Below, piece by piece: positions 27,901 through 40,138 of a stretch of 64,000 nt of DNA (positions within the stretch are counted from its first letter, which is position 1; the number at the start of each line of letters is the position of its first letter). The position numbers and the translations under genes are program-made. The notes below the pieces were generated by a model. The model saw only the letters and a program-made list of their open reading frames with translations, made no database searches and was not told the DNA's origin. Source of the stretch: Clytia hemisphaerica (taxonomy: Eukaryota; Cnidaria; Hydrozoa; Leptothecata; Clytiidae); assembly GCA_902728285.1 (NCBI GenBank), contig CACVBU010000751.1:1-64000 (forward strand). The letters run 5' to 3'.

Positions 27901-30900
27901 ACTCAACTTTCTAAGCTGAATAATACATGACTAATGAAGCATATTGTTTTCGTTAATTTTTTTAATGAAATAAGGAATTCTTTAAAAGAAAGACAAATTA
28001 TTTTATAACAACAGCTCTGTGTCAATGATATACATGAATACACCAAGCCTGGATCAATGTATTTATAACGTCAGGACTTTTGAATATTATATTAAAAACA
28101 TTTAGTCATTTACAGCTCTAAGAAGTGTCCTCTCGAAAATCTATCCGGTCCATTTAAGATCTTAAACTAATGGCAGCCTAAAATCATCAGAAAGTTTTAC
28201 TAATTTTTAGACCAACCACCTCGTTCACAAAGTAAGATTGTATTGTTATGGGGTTTGATGCTTCGTATCATCAGTGGTCGCAAACCAAGGTTGTATAGCT
28301 ACCAAAACAGTTTGCCTCGCATGAACGTTCCACCACTCAAGCAAACGGTGAAAAAATTCTTGGAGTCAGTGAAACCCATTCTCTCAACTGAAGACTACGA
28401 CAAGATGGAAATCGAAGCAAAGGTTTGTGCTTTTATTTAAACTGCTTTTCATGCAAAAAGAGTCAAGAGTGTCGATTCTTAAATATTGTGATCTTCTCAA
28501 TTCAACGTCTTCATACAACATTTTTGCTTGTAAAATACGATTTCACCAAATAAAGGATTTGTGTAACTTAAAATGTTTCATTTTGAAGAAGCAACTTGTA
28601 AGCTGAAATGGATACTCTTCTCATTTTCTTAAGGAGTTTCAATCATCTCTTGGACCGAAATTGCAATGGATTTTACAATTGAAATCATGGTGGGCACCCA
28701 ATTACTGCACCGATTGGTGGTGAGTATGCTCAGAAGTTTGTTTTGATCTTCGAAATATAAGGTTGTGTACAGTGAACATTTACCAGTAGGTTTATTTTAC
28801 AAAACATCCAAAATTATAATCTTGGAATTGAAAAAGGGGTAATTTAAAATCCAGACAAGGTGCAAGGAATAGAAAGTAAGTATCAAAATTTCGGCAAAAT
28901 CGAACCAGCCAGTGGTTATTCAGGAAGTGAGTAGATAATTTATACTGACTGCACTAGTGGCTGACTTGAAATTTTACAAACCATCTTTATTTGGCAATAT
29001 CATCACTACGAATCAAAATTCCATAGTACCTGTCCTGAAATACAAGAGGTTTAACTTTCAACAAATAACAAGACTTTATACCTCAAGCAATACGATAAGA
29101 TGTTTTCATTCTTACCGCACTAAAGTGTTCGAAAAAAAGTATGTTTACCATGTTTTGATTGAACACATCATTTTTAACGAAACGTAAATACCTTTCAAGT
29201 CCTCTTCTTGCTGACATAACAAAAAATTTTACAGTTAGTATTAAGGTTATTGCTTGATATTTTCAGTTTAAAAAACTTAACCGCCACGGTTCTGGTATAA
29301 TGTGCGATACTGTCTGTTTAGCGCTCTGAACCCCTCTCCATAAAAAACTCACTCAATCTAAAAACTTTTTTTTTACTACCAATATCATTCTACTATTCTA
29401 GGGAAAAATACGTCTACTTGATGGGTCGTGATCCGATTGCCATCAACAGTAATTACTATTGTCTTGACCAAGGAGGCTGGGTACCAACAAAAGTGCAGTC
29501 CGCACGTGCTGCAGGCTTCCTCACCTCCTTGTTGATCTTCAAGAAACTGATGGAAACGGAGAAATTGGAACCATTGGTGATCCGTAAAACCATTCCTTTG
29601 TGCATGTTCCAATACCAACGGATGTTTAATGCGGCCAGGTAAGATTGTTTTGTAAACATACTTGCGGTTTATCTATATTTCTAGATTTTCAATTTTCAAG
29701 AGGAGAGAGAAGCGGAGAGAGAAGAGAGAAGCGGACTCTCCAATATCATCGGACCGGGCCCTATCTCGTTTCCTACCTCTAGATAGGGAAATCACAGCTC
29801 TTACCAGACATTGTACTCTGTGCTCGCGACACATCAGAGCCGATGATGATACTCGCACTCGGTACTGAACATATGAATACAACATCTTTACACCACACTC
29901 AATGTCCGGTATATCTCCCCATACTCTTGTATCAGAGTGATGGTACCCTATTCCCCTCACATAATATTGGTTGACCCGGGCCAAGGTACATTCACTTGCC
30001 AAGTGAATCACAGCACCGATTGGGAATCGAACCCTGACCTCCAGCACGATGGTCAAGAACGATGACCACTACACTACTGCGCCTTAATTTTCATATCTCC
30101 GTACATTCATTGTCCTATTTTCTTTTCTCCGCTCAAACAAACATCTAATCTAGAAAGACAAGGTTTTGTGCGAAAACTATTATTTCATTTAGAATTCCCA
30201 AACTAGATCAAGATAAAATTCGACACCACCAAGGCTCTGACCACGTTGTAGTCTTGTGCAACGGACATTTCTACAAGTTGAACGTGTTGGACGCACACGG
30301 CAAACAACTGAACGTGATGGATCTCCAAAGTCAAATGGAATGGATCAAGAAAGACGCAGAATCACAACTAGTGTCTTGTGATGCTGAATTGAAAGTGGCT
30401 TCACTGACCGCAAGTGAGCGAAACAACTGGGCCAAGATTCGACGTGAACATTTCTCTACTGGCATCAACCGTGATTCGCTTCATGCCATCGAAGAAGCGA
30501 TTGTTGTGGTAAGTCTTATTCTTACATTTCAACAGATCAGACAACGACGTTCATCATTATAACTGACGACTTACAAATTCACTCTTCATTCTGCATCATA
30601 CGCACTTTCGCGTTGATAGACTAAAATATTTTGAAATCAAGCGACGAAAAAATTATAAAGCTCTACAACTGCAACCTGTAATGTATTGAAACAACGTCAA
30701 TCGATCGAGGTACGTGCTCGTTACAATGTTCCACTGTTCAAACGTCAGTAATAATTGTTGACTTCAAACTTGACTTTAGATTACTTTGGATACCAACGAA
30801 TTCGATGACATCACAGAACGTGCCAAATATTTGTTGCATGGCAACGGAGCCTCAATTTGGTTTGACAAGACCATCAACATTGTTGTGTTCGAAGATGGAA

Positions 30901-33900
30901 GACTGGGTGCTAATTGTGAACATTCGTGGGCTGATGCACCTGTCATTGGTCATATGATCGAATATTGCCTCGTTAACGAGTACGTGTGATTTTTTGTTGT
31001 TCCCTTTTTTGCACATTCTTAAATTCTCTTCTTGGTTTTTCCAAACCTGAATAAGAACCTCTGTCTCTCAAGATTTTTGCGCCTTATGATTTAAGAAAAC
31101 CGGGTCCTTTGACTCGTACAACATACTAAGATTGTTTTGACGGTTGAAATACCAATTTCTCGTTCCAGATACTTGTACCGTATTTACAACGATAGTGGAG
31201 ATTGCAAGCCGTTCAGCCATCCTGACATGGAGAATGTCACCTTCCAACGTTCCAAAGCCATCATCACACCCATGAGGTTGTATTGGGACGTCAAGAATGA
31301 ACTGCAACTATCCATCAACAATGCGTACAGGTTCGCATGCAAGGTATGTCATTTTTCAAACAAATCAACACTGCTATTCTTTTATCAATACTATTTTGCT
31401 TGTTTTATTTTTTCAATCAATAAAAGAATCGATCAGGTTACGTATTTGGTACTTTTTAGAACAATGACGATTTGGATTTAAAAGTTTCCAAACATGATGC
31501 ATTCGGAAAAGGTCTCATCAAAACGTCAAAGGTATGTCCGTCACATTCGTATGCAATGTTTATTTCAATGTAAAAGCTGCTCTTCGCTTTCCATCTTCCC
31601 AGCTTTCATTATTTTCGTATTATACTATGAATTTTAAGTTGCGACTATTTTATTATAGACCAGCCCTGATGCTTTCATCCAAATGGCTCTTCAACTTGCT
31701 TACTTCAAAGACTCTCAAGAGAAATTTGCTTTGACGTATGAGTCATCCATGACCAGGTTGTACCTTCATGGTCGTACTGAAACTGTCCGTTCGTTCACTC
31801 AAGAAATCAAAGATTTTGTCCTGTAAGATATTTATTGTTATGTGTTATACATTCCCGGCCACGATATCTGATTTTGACAGTCTATTTGTTCGGGTGCATG
31901 ATTTTGGTCTCGCCTTCGTCATACTCCAATGACTGCCACGGAATATTGATTAATTTATTGATTAAAATGAAATGATGTTTCTTGCTTTTTTCTAGGGGTA
32001 TGAACAATCCATCGTTGTCAGCCGGTGAGAAACATCAACTCATGAAAAATGCTGCCAATAAACATCAAGTAAAGATATTTTTCATTTCATTTCTCTAAGC
32101 TGGTTGGGGTATATACGATAGACTATTCATGAATGTTGCCATCGAATTATACGCTTAGGCTGAGCTTTGGTTAAAGGGATTACACGGTGTTATATACACC
32201 CGACTCGTCTGAAACTGATGTCAGCAAAATTTTAATTAAAGAGTCCTTTCAAATTTGTAAATAAAAGGAAGAAAAAAATCTTGCTCCACATCTTGCTCCA
32301 TATTCATTACAAAAGATTCTATTTATTTCAATCTGCTGAATCAACATACATTATAACTATGTAAAAGGTCAATGGCTTTAAATGACGATCCACATTACTT
32401 CAATAAGAACATAAATCATATTATTCTACTTATCTCAAACTTTCTGTGCTCCTTCCTTACCATAGAAAACATACCGTGATTGCATGAGTGGTAAAGGCAT
32501 CGATCGTCATTTGTTTTCTCTCTATATTGTCTGCAGAGGACAAGGATACGTAAGTTCATTTTTACATCATAAGTCCTCTTTGGATACACAGGAAAAAATT
32601 TTCGATTTCCAAGGTTGGAAATTTCAAGTTTTCTTAGTTGGAAAAAAGATAAAATACAATGGAAAATCCAACCTGAAAATGTGGGACATTCTCCAAGGTT
32701 GAAAATTTTGCATTTTCCATGGCTTGGAATTTTCGTAAATCCAGGTTGAAAAAAGCCAAAATCCAAATTTAACAAGGTTGGAATTTTTTAAAATTCAGTT
32801 GGAAAAAAGCCAAAATCCAAGCTTAAACAAGGTTGGAATTTTCGAAAATCGAGGTTGAAAAAGCCAAAATCCAAATTTAACAAGGTTGGAATTTTTTAAA
32901 ATTCACGTTGAAAAAAGCCAAAATCCAAATTTAACAAGGTTGGAATTTTCGTAAATCCAGGTTGAAAAAAGCCAAAATCCAAATTTAACAAGGTTGAAAT
33001 TTTTTAAAATTCACGTTGAAAAAAGCCAAAATCCAAAAAGTGATGGCAGAGATGTGGAAAAGAGATCTTAAACAAGGTTTTTGTTTTTGTGAACAGTCAC
33101 TCGCTAGCCTAGGCTCGATGGCTCCCGGTCAATCACTCGTTATTGTTCGCACAGATACGTGGTTGATCTTAGATCACTCACACAGCTCAGCAGGGCGCTA
33201 TTTGAAACTATGACACAAGTACCCTATGTGCTTCACTGTGCGAACTCACTGCGATTGACCGAGGCCGCTCCGAAGAGACGCCTCACCTGACGGAAACTTA
33301 CAGCTTGACTGCTCACATTATAATCTAATATCTAGGTTGGCTATATATCAAAACAGTTTTGAGCGAAAAATCGCTTGTGGTTTTCCCAAGGACATGCGCA
33401 GAATGTGGTTAGAAAAACGTAATTTCCACATGGATTTTAACGTTTTCCAAACTGTTTGGAAAAACACAAATTTCCAACCCAAAAAGTCTAGTTTTCCAAT
33501 CGAAAAAGTTTCAATTTCACAAAAATCTATTTTCCACATGGATTTTTAACGTTTTCCAAACTGTTTGGAGAAACACAAATTTAGTCTAGTTTTCCAATCG
33601 AAAAAGTTTCAATTTCACAAAAATGTATTTTCCACATGGATTTTTAACGTTTTCCAAACTGTTTGGAGAAACACAAATTTCCAACCCAAAAAGTCTAGTT
33701 TTCCAATCGAAAGAGTTTCAATTTCACAAAAATGTAATTTCCACATGGATTTTTAACGTTTTCCTAACTGTTTGGAGAAACACAAATTTCCAACCCAAAA
33801 AGTCTAGTTTTCCAAGAAAGGGTCTCAATCTTAGAAAAATGTAATTTCCACATGGATTTTTAACGTTTTCCAAACTGTTTGGGAGAAACACAAATTTCCG

Positions 33901-34770
33901 ACCCAAAAAGTCTAGTTTTTCAACTTGAGGTATCAAATTTACTAAAATATGTATTTTCACATCGATTTTTGACCTTTTTTTTCAATTCCCAAACTGTTTG
34001 GAAAATAAAAATTTCCCACCCAAAAAGTCATGTTTTCCAACCAGCCTTGGAAAATTGTCATTTCTACATGGGTTTTTTTCACTTGATTTTTCAAGGGCAT
34101 TGATTTATTCTACAATACCTATGGGTAATTTACGTTTTCCAAATCAGCTTAAGGTAATCGCTCAAATTTTCAACCTTCAATTATAAAACCAAAATTTCCA
34201 ACCCAAAAATATTGAATTTCCAACCTTGGAAATCGAAAATTTTTTCCTGTGATAATGTCTCGAGTGAAAATCTTTGGCAATCAATCTATTTAGGCCGCTA
34301 ATAAGGTAAGTAATCTTGTTTTGTCAGTATTCCGGTATATCGGTAAAAAAGAAAAATTGCGGTATTCTGGTATGGAGTTTCATTTGAAAGTACTGATTGG
34401 GCTTTTAGCAACAAAAAGCGATAAATTCTGAACGGAAAAGTGAGAAAGAGCTTTTCTAATATCCATCGGAGAGTTCATAGCTATGCTATAAGTATCTATA
34501 TGTGTTTGATTTTTAGGAGAGTGAGTTTTTGAAGAGTGCGTTATCGATGCCATGGACACTTTCGACCAGTCAACAACCTCAACAACAAATGGACCGTGGT
34601 TTTGATATCTCCATCCCTGAAGTCCTGGAAACGGTATGTTCTGACCTTCTTGTATACTTTCTCGTCTGTGGTCATTTTTACCTGAATACTCTTAGGTTCC
34701 AAATAAACGGGCCCCCCCGCTTGTTAATTTTTCGAAAATTTTCCAACCCCCCCCCACGGACCTTATTAGG

Positions 34771-34825
<55 letters not shown>

Positions 34826-35571
34826 TTTATAATCTCTAAGAATATTTTCAGCTGTCAAAGAGAAGGCCCCTTATTTTGCTCTAAATAGCCTGATTTTAGC
34901 CTATTTTTACCTTATTTTTGGGTTTGAGAAGTACAATTTCCAACCCCCCCCGGCAATTAGGTCTCCCCCGTTTATTAAAATCTAGAAAATTTTCCAACCC
35001 CCCCCCCCCCCCCGTTTATTGGAACCTAAGAGTACGGGATAAGCTTCGTTAAAGATTTCCTTCCAAATAATAATAACTTGCGAAAATCCATCCAAATTGA
35101 ATGTTTAGTAGACCTAAGGTACGATCGACCTGAAGGTACCAACTAAACTCACTAAAAATGGGTTTACAAAGTCTTTTGACCTTTTTCATTGGTTTTTTTA
35201 ATCTGAAGTTTATTTTCAAGATTTAAAAGGTACTGAACTTAGAACGTGGTTGGCACGTTAAATCATTCTACACGTTGGTGCTGGACAGGTTTTTTCTTTG
35301 GAGATGCTCTGTGTTTCGTCATAATAGCAATCACCTCTAAACCATTGCCTTCACTTTGACTTTACAGCTTTCACCCGGCGGCGGTTTTGGTCCAGTATCG
35401 GATGATGGTTACGGTGTGTCGTACATGGTGCCCGGAGACGCTATTCTTTACTTTCACGTTTCTTCCAAGAAGTCTTCCAAAGCAACTGACAGTGCCCGAT
35501 ACATGGATAACATCTTTTGGGCTCTCAATGAGATGAGGAAAGTTTGTGAAGAAACTCGCGCATCCAAATAA
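24959..35571 (+). CDS. CPT1: Carnitine O-palmitoyltransferase 1, 14 coding exons
   Basis: Exons: 24959-25092, 27469-27746, 28211-28422, 28634-28719, 29402-29638, 30193-30508, 30780-30985, 31169-31343, 31460-31531, 31659-31822, 31996-32068, 32466-32549, 34517-34633, 35368-35571. All introns are GT-AG with matching phases, giving 785 aa (human CPT1A 773). The enzyme transfers long-chain acyl groups from CoA to carnitine at the mitochondrial outer membrane, the controlled step of fatty-acid import. Visible features: MAEA start, two membrane segments at about 57-73 and 101-121, ISGRKP near 160, catalytic His469 in [17 protein letters not shown] at 598-605, STS at 695-697 in LSTSQ, and [13 protein letters not shown] near 722. 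Two membrane segments separate it from CPT2. The start is the first ATG after an acceptor-like TTTTTTTCAG (24940), so a 5' UTR intron is likely. Confidence 0.97.
25518..26876. mobile_element. TA-flanked TIR element in CPT1 intron 1
   Basis: The inverted ends are CTCTCAGGTGCCTAATAAAC and its complement. TA lies outside both (25516-25517 and 26877-26878). Subterminal repeats of CCCCCACG-TTATTA follow at each end. It contains a second, younger foldback at 25663-25988. A shorter relative with CTCTTAGGTTCC ends sits in intron 13 (34689-35032). Confidence 0.75.
25663..25988. mobile_element. TTTTCGCG foldback MITE nested in the intron 1 element
   Basis: Ends are TA-CAGTA(C)TACCTTATTGG and the complement, followed by AACTAATTTT. 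The interior is built of GCGAAAATTAA units in both orientations. The TA flanks and CAGTA start recall pogo/Tigger-type MITEs. Related foldbacks occur near 43496-43886 and 60918-61342. Confidence 0.7.
29935..30083 (-). repeat. tRNA-derived SINE, copy 1 (CPT1 intron 5, antisense)
   Basis: On the minus strand the head reads GGCGCAGTAGTGTAGTGG (A-box-like), with a B box GGTTCGATTCC at 30023-30033, so it derives from a tRNA. The tail continues with GGTCAACC and TGTGAGGGGAATAGGGTA. The second copy at 62125-62251 shares both head and tail. The tail of this copy may extend below 29935. Confidence 0.75.
32587..34251. mobile_element. 1.67 kb TIR element with minisatellites in CPT1 intron 12
   Basis: Inverted ends start CACAGGAAAAAATTTTCGAT and continue TTCCAAGGTTGGAAATT. 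ATA occurs on both sides (32584-32586, 34252-34254). The left half (about 32680-33040) has a roughly 54-bp unit (AAGGTTGGAATTTT...GCCAAAATCC) repeated about seven times. The right half (about 33415-34080) has a roughly 108-bp unit (TTTCCACATGGATTTTTAAC...) repeated about six times. Between them lies about 300 bp of unique DNA. Open frames here are repeat-derived. Confidence 0.75.
34689..35032. mobile_element. TA-flanked poly(C) TIR element in CPT1 intron 13
   Basis: Ends are CTCTTAGGTTCCAAATAAAC and the complement of CTCTTAGGTTCCAATAAAC, with TA on both sides (34687-34688 and 35033-35034). It is a shorter relative of 25518-26876. It contains an unbroken run of 53 C at 34772-34824 plus shorter C runs. 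Confidence 0.75.
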
Positions 35572-35572
35572 A
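35567..35572 (+). terminator. AATAAA overlapping the CPT1 stop codon
   Basis: The hexamer AATAAA spans the last Lys codon, the TAA stop and one base beyond. It could act as a poly(A) signal giving a very short 3' UTR. Further AT-rich sequence downstream may hold the true signal. Confidence 0.3.
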
Positions 35573-37599
35573 TGTTAGTGTGTTCATAAAATGAGCTAAA
35601 ATGAAAGACTTAAAACAAAAGCTTATTTTGAACAATTTATTTTTTACACAATTAGTAGTTAACGACTATATATTTACTTGCAATTTTCCGTATAGCTGCA
35701 TATTTAAAACCGCAACCAGCAAGTTCCTATGTTAATGTTTTTAATCATTTTTAAAGTATTTAAAGTGCATTTTCCATTTTTCTTTTTCCTGTTCCATTTT
35801 TTTCAAAAGAACAAGAAACGAACATAGACTTTGTCTATGATGTCACTCATCTATTGGCTGGCCCTGGATAGTCACTAAAAATTCAAAGTCTGTCAAAAAA
35901 ATACTGCAAAGATATATTTTACCATTTTACCATGAACAATTTTACATACACCTCTGTCTTCACCCTTACAGTTCAATATTCTAATGTTTGAAGTTTTGCA
36001 CGTTTAAGAGATATCATGTTTTTAATATTTGATGTTGTTACCTTTTGTATTTATATCTTCACTAATGTTTGTTCACAGTAATTCGTATGTTCTATCATTC
36101 AAATATTACTAGCTTGAATTTAATTATCTCGAGTAAGTCTTTATTGTCAGAAACTTCCACACTTTTTTCCGCCAACTTGGCGTTCATTTAAGGGAAGAAA
36201 TTTTGGCGGAAATGAAATTTGGCGGATGGCATAAAAATTAGCGGGAAGTTAATTTGGCGGATGAACAGGGGGGGGGGTCACTTGGTCAATTTCAGACATC
36301 ATGCCTGTTTTTGGGGTGGTGGTCAATCTTTCAAAATGTTAAAAAGCAGTTAGTACAGATGTGTACTAACTGCCAAAGGGGTGGTGTCAAGTGGGGTGGA
36401 GAAAAGTTCAAGAAAAAAAACTGTACTAACTGCATTTCCTAGGAAGCTCTGACTACCAGATCTTCTTTCCAAAGGCTTAATATGCGCTTTTTTGTTTGAA
36501 ATCTGTTCTTGGTTAGCTCTAATTTTGCTTCTGTTTTTCTGTGTCGTGCCGTTCTTTTAGAATCGTTGATGTTTACATAATCCGTTTTCGCTATAGAAAC
36601 GGGGAAAATTTCCCGATTTTGCAGACAAAGATGGTAGATGAGGAGCGATGTTGAATTTGTTGATCAGTGTTGATTGCTGGAATGTTTTTATTTCCAGATG
36701 TTTTCAGATATTTTTATGAATGTGCTGGAATTTGTAATTATCTACAGATCTATATACTGTTTTACACTGTTTGATATATGATAAGGATAAGATTTAGTCT
36801 AACCTACATTAACCTTTATAATTAACTTTTATAATTCTAGACTAGAAAACTAATACATAATTATGACAAAATGTCCACACTGCAAGAAGACATTTGAATA
36901 TGGTGGAATTAATCAGACGAATTGTCACGTGTTGTTACAGGTTCCACAGGTTTCGTTTACGTCCTTTGAATTGAAGTCGATGGTACATAATGTCTCAGCG
37001 ATGGTACATAAAATCAAATATAAAGGAAATTTTTTGTAAACTTAATGTCCAGAGATCCTGTTGACAGACCCTTTTTCAATGTCTAATACGGATTATCCTG
37101 CCCGTTGTTACCTGTTTTTTCATTAAACCCCCATTATTTTGCCTAGGAGCCGATTTTAGGGGGTGGTACCCAAAAAATAGAATTCAAAAACAGTTAGTAC
37201 AAGTGTACTAACTGTCAATGGTGGTGGTCAAAAAAAAAATCGTCAAAAATCAGTTAGTCCGGATGATTTCTTGTACTAACTGCTTGCCCCCCCCCCTGGG
37301 ATGAATGATATTTTTGGTCAGAAAACGTTATTAAATAAGAAAAAACCTGTTTCAAGGTCTCGCATACATTTTGTGAATTGTGAATTGTATACAATACTTG
37401 ACGAGAACTTAATTGGGCGGATTTTTGCAAATTTTTTCCCCATTAAGGTAGTTTCATTTACAACATGCCCCCAGTGTTTTAGATACAGTACTAAAAGAAG
37501 TTTATTTTTAAATGCAACACTGAGTGATTTAATGTGAAGAATGTTCAGGAAATCAACAAAAAACTCGAACCTATGGTAAGCTCAGTACTAAATAGAAAA
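35572..37599. other. Intergenic repeats downstream of CPT1
   Basis: AT-rich DNA with a TTGGCGGA-rich stretch (36170-36265). Two related blocks (36265-36440 and 37137-37290) each contain hairpin sequence AGTTAGTAC...GTACTAACT and G/C runs. The blocks may be parts of one element, but its ends are not clear. No exon was recognised. Confidence 0.4.
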
Positions 37600-38160
37600 T
37601 AGCAAACTTACTCAATTGGATTAGTGCTCAGGACAGCCCTGCGCAAAGTAAGGTAAAACTTTACAAGAAAAGTATTTAAGAGTACATAACTATGTAACCT
37701 TAATAGGCTTAATAATGTCCCAAACGCCGCAAAAAGGATAGAATGCTTTAGAAAATGTTTTAGTCAATTCAATGTCTAGAAAAGTAATTCGATCACCAGA
37801 ATTTTCGAAATTTAATTTCAATTCTGGAGGATAAATGGATTAAGATTATTATCGTTGATGGTAAGAAGGTCATCTATAAAGCAAAAAGTGTTGCTAAACC
37901 GTCTAGCTTTCTGAAGATTTTCTTTTTTCAAGCTCTTAATCTACTTTGACTCAAAATGATAAAGGAAAAGATCAGCCATGAATGGTGCCGGATCCGACCC
38001 CATTGGAATTCCAATGATCTGACGGAAAATGTTAACCATCAATTCATATGAACCTTTTTTATTTGATGCAGGAAACAGTTCCCATCCTCTTATTTTATTC
38101 CAACTGCATATCTCGTTGACCGCAAAAAGTTCATTCTCTTAAAACAATAGAGACACGATA
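37600..38160 (-). pseudogene. Degraded reverse transcriptase with IPMG and IDD boxes
   Basis: On the minus strand, about 38040-37950 reads GIPMGSDPAPFMADLFLY. After a stop, about 37885-37863 reads FIDDLL, the catalytic box of an RT. ITFLDIEL follows near 37800. This combination (IPMG...PAPF, then IDDLL) is the RT type found in Penelope-like or related retroelements of invertebrates, not the LINE type seen elsewhere in the window. Stops interrupt the frame and no flanking domains were found. Confidence 0.6.
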
Positions 38161-38500
38161 AGATTTAGGCTCACTCAAAACAGGAGAAAACCTTTGCTTA
38201 ACCCTATTCAACCTAGGCTTTTAGGGGCGGTTCAGAACTAGGGGGGCTTTTCCTGTACCACCCCTTAACTTTTGATCTAGTGGGTCTTTTTGACCACCGT
38301 GACAAGATCTATGTCACATAAGGTAACTTTTAAGAAAAGTTTTTTTTGATGACGTCACTCATCATGCCCAAAGTGAGCAAAAACCGAAAATTTCATTTGC
38401 TCTTATAAATAGCTATTGTATTCTAACAAAGGCTTTAGAAAAAAGTTTAAAATGCTTATTTATCCTAAATATTCAAAAAATTACGGTTGATATATTTGAC

Positions 38501-39520
38501 GGGAGTTTCTAAACATCGACCAGAAATGGCGACCACGACCAGCGACCACGGCCGGCGACCAGATAAATTTGGGTTATCGAGTTTTTCCTCTTTCTCCACC
38601 GTAGAGTCTCTCTTATGATCATTTATTTATGGCTTGAAGAGTAAAGCTCACCCCTGTCTCACATGTAGTGATTATAAAGCCACGTGCAAAACGTGTAGAG
38701 TAGCCATTTCAACGCTCTTGGAGCTTGAATATAGTGTCAATTTGTATCCTTTTGTATTTTCGGCATCAAATTGGTTAGTGGCAAAATTTGTGCTGGAATT
38801 TATTTAGGAAGCTTTATATTTGATCATCAGATCATTATTTTGTCAAAATAAGTCATTTTGACAATGTAAGGACAATAGAATAATTGATGAGATTGATATC
38901 TCTAAAACTGGCCTTCCCATCTTTTTCCTACTGACAATTTCTATCTATTCATACTAAAGGCATCTCATTCGGTACAATTAAAATATTTGGTGTAATAAAG
39001 TTTACAGGCATCACACTTAATTACCCTAACAATATTTTTGTCAAAAAGTGTCACTTTGTCTAGAAAATGACTGGTAACGTCAAAAGTCACTTTTAGTATT
39101 CTCTAGCTATAGAGTAATTCTCAGCCACATGCTCAGTGATTCATTTGAAAGCCACATCAGGACTAGACGATGTTATCGTCCGTTACAATGATAGTAAAGG
39201 CGGGAAAATATGGCGGCATGGCGTTATGGCGGTATACGGGAAAAAATCGGCGGGAGAGTTTCGAAGAAAGACTGTTAGCACCACCGCCACTGTTTACTCC
39301 GCCCCGAAAATTTTTCCACCCTGGGCGGTATTCCCTCTTCCAAAATTATTCCCTTTTACAGTGACCTAAGTCTAGACGATAGGATCGTCTACATCAGGAC
39401 TCGATTTGGACGTTCTCGACGATGGAGAGAGCAGGTAAACTCGATAACCCAAATTTATCTGGTCGCCGGTCGTGGTCGCTGGTCGTGGTCGCCATTTCTG
39501 GTCGACGTTTAGAAACTCCC
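38501..39520. mobile_element. Mutator-like non-autonomous element, 83-bp TIRs, 9-bp duplication
   Basis: The left TIR 38501-38583 begins GGGAGTTTCTAAACATCGAC. The right TIR is its reverse complement with only about two differences over some 83 bases. Exact ATATTTGAC copies flank it at 38492-38500 and 39521-39529. Long TIRs plus a 9-bp duplication are the hallmark of Mutator-like elements. The TIRs contain a tandem GCGACCACGACCA motif. No transposase frame lies inside. Confidence 0.88.
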
Positions 39521-40138
39521 ATATTTGACATTAAAAATAAATTTGTATTGGAAAAGTGTCAATTTTTGTGACACCTTACTGTCAGAAATGTCATCATGCT
39601 CAAGGTGTGAAAATTTTTAGGTGTCAATTTTTTTATTTTTTTTTTTTGAAGCTAAATAAAATTTAGGAGTTTAGAGAAACTTTCATCGCAAAAGCTCTAT
39701 TATTTCAGGAGCTATTACCAATAATTTGACCTCCGAACAGAAACAGCCCCCCCCCTAGGCCGAATAGGGTTAAAGTCCATCAAAAACTAATTTGTCGAGA
39801 AAATGTGACTAAACTAGAATAGAAATTGTGTTACGAAATCTTTAGAGAAAGAATTGTTTAAGAAATAAAAGAAATATTCTTTAAAACACGTTTATACAAA
39901 CTTAGAATTCAAAATTCAAAATTAAGCTTCCTCATCGGTGATCTCGTGGATCTTGACATACTCAAACGCCGTCCTGAACATCCTATCATCGATGCTAATA
40001 TTCATCGTCATTTCATTTAGTTATGCATAATATCTAATCATATCTGCATAATTTATCACTATTTTATCGTTGCCGAGAGAAGAAAATAGTGACTTAAAGT
40101 CACACTCCTAAACTCCATCTTTCCATCCATCACCTTTA

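Noticed and set aside
33016-34186. Several short open frames in CPT1 intron 12
   Set aside because: They are translations of two minisatellite arrays inside a TIR element and repeat the same peptide with each unit.
39136-39369. Open frame inside the Mutator-like element, partly shared with 26688-26775
   Set aside because: Differences between the two copies alter most codons and the second copy has a stop soon after, so there is no sign of protein conservation.
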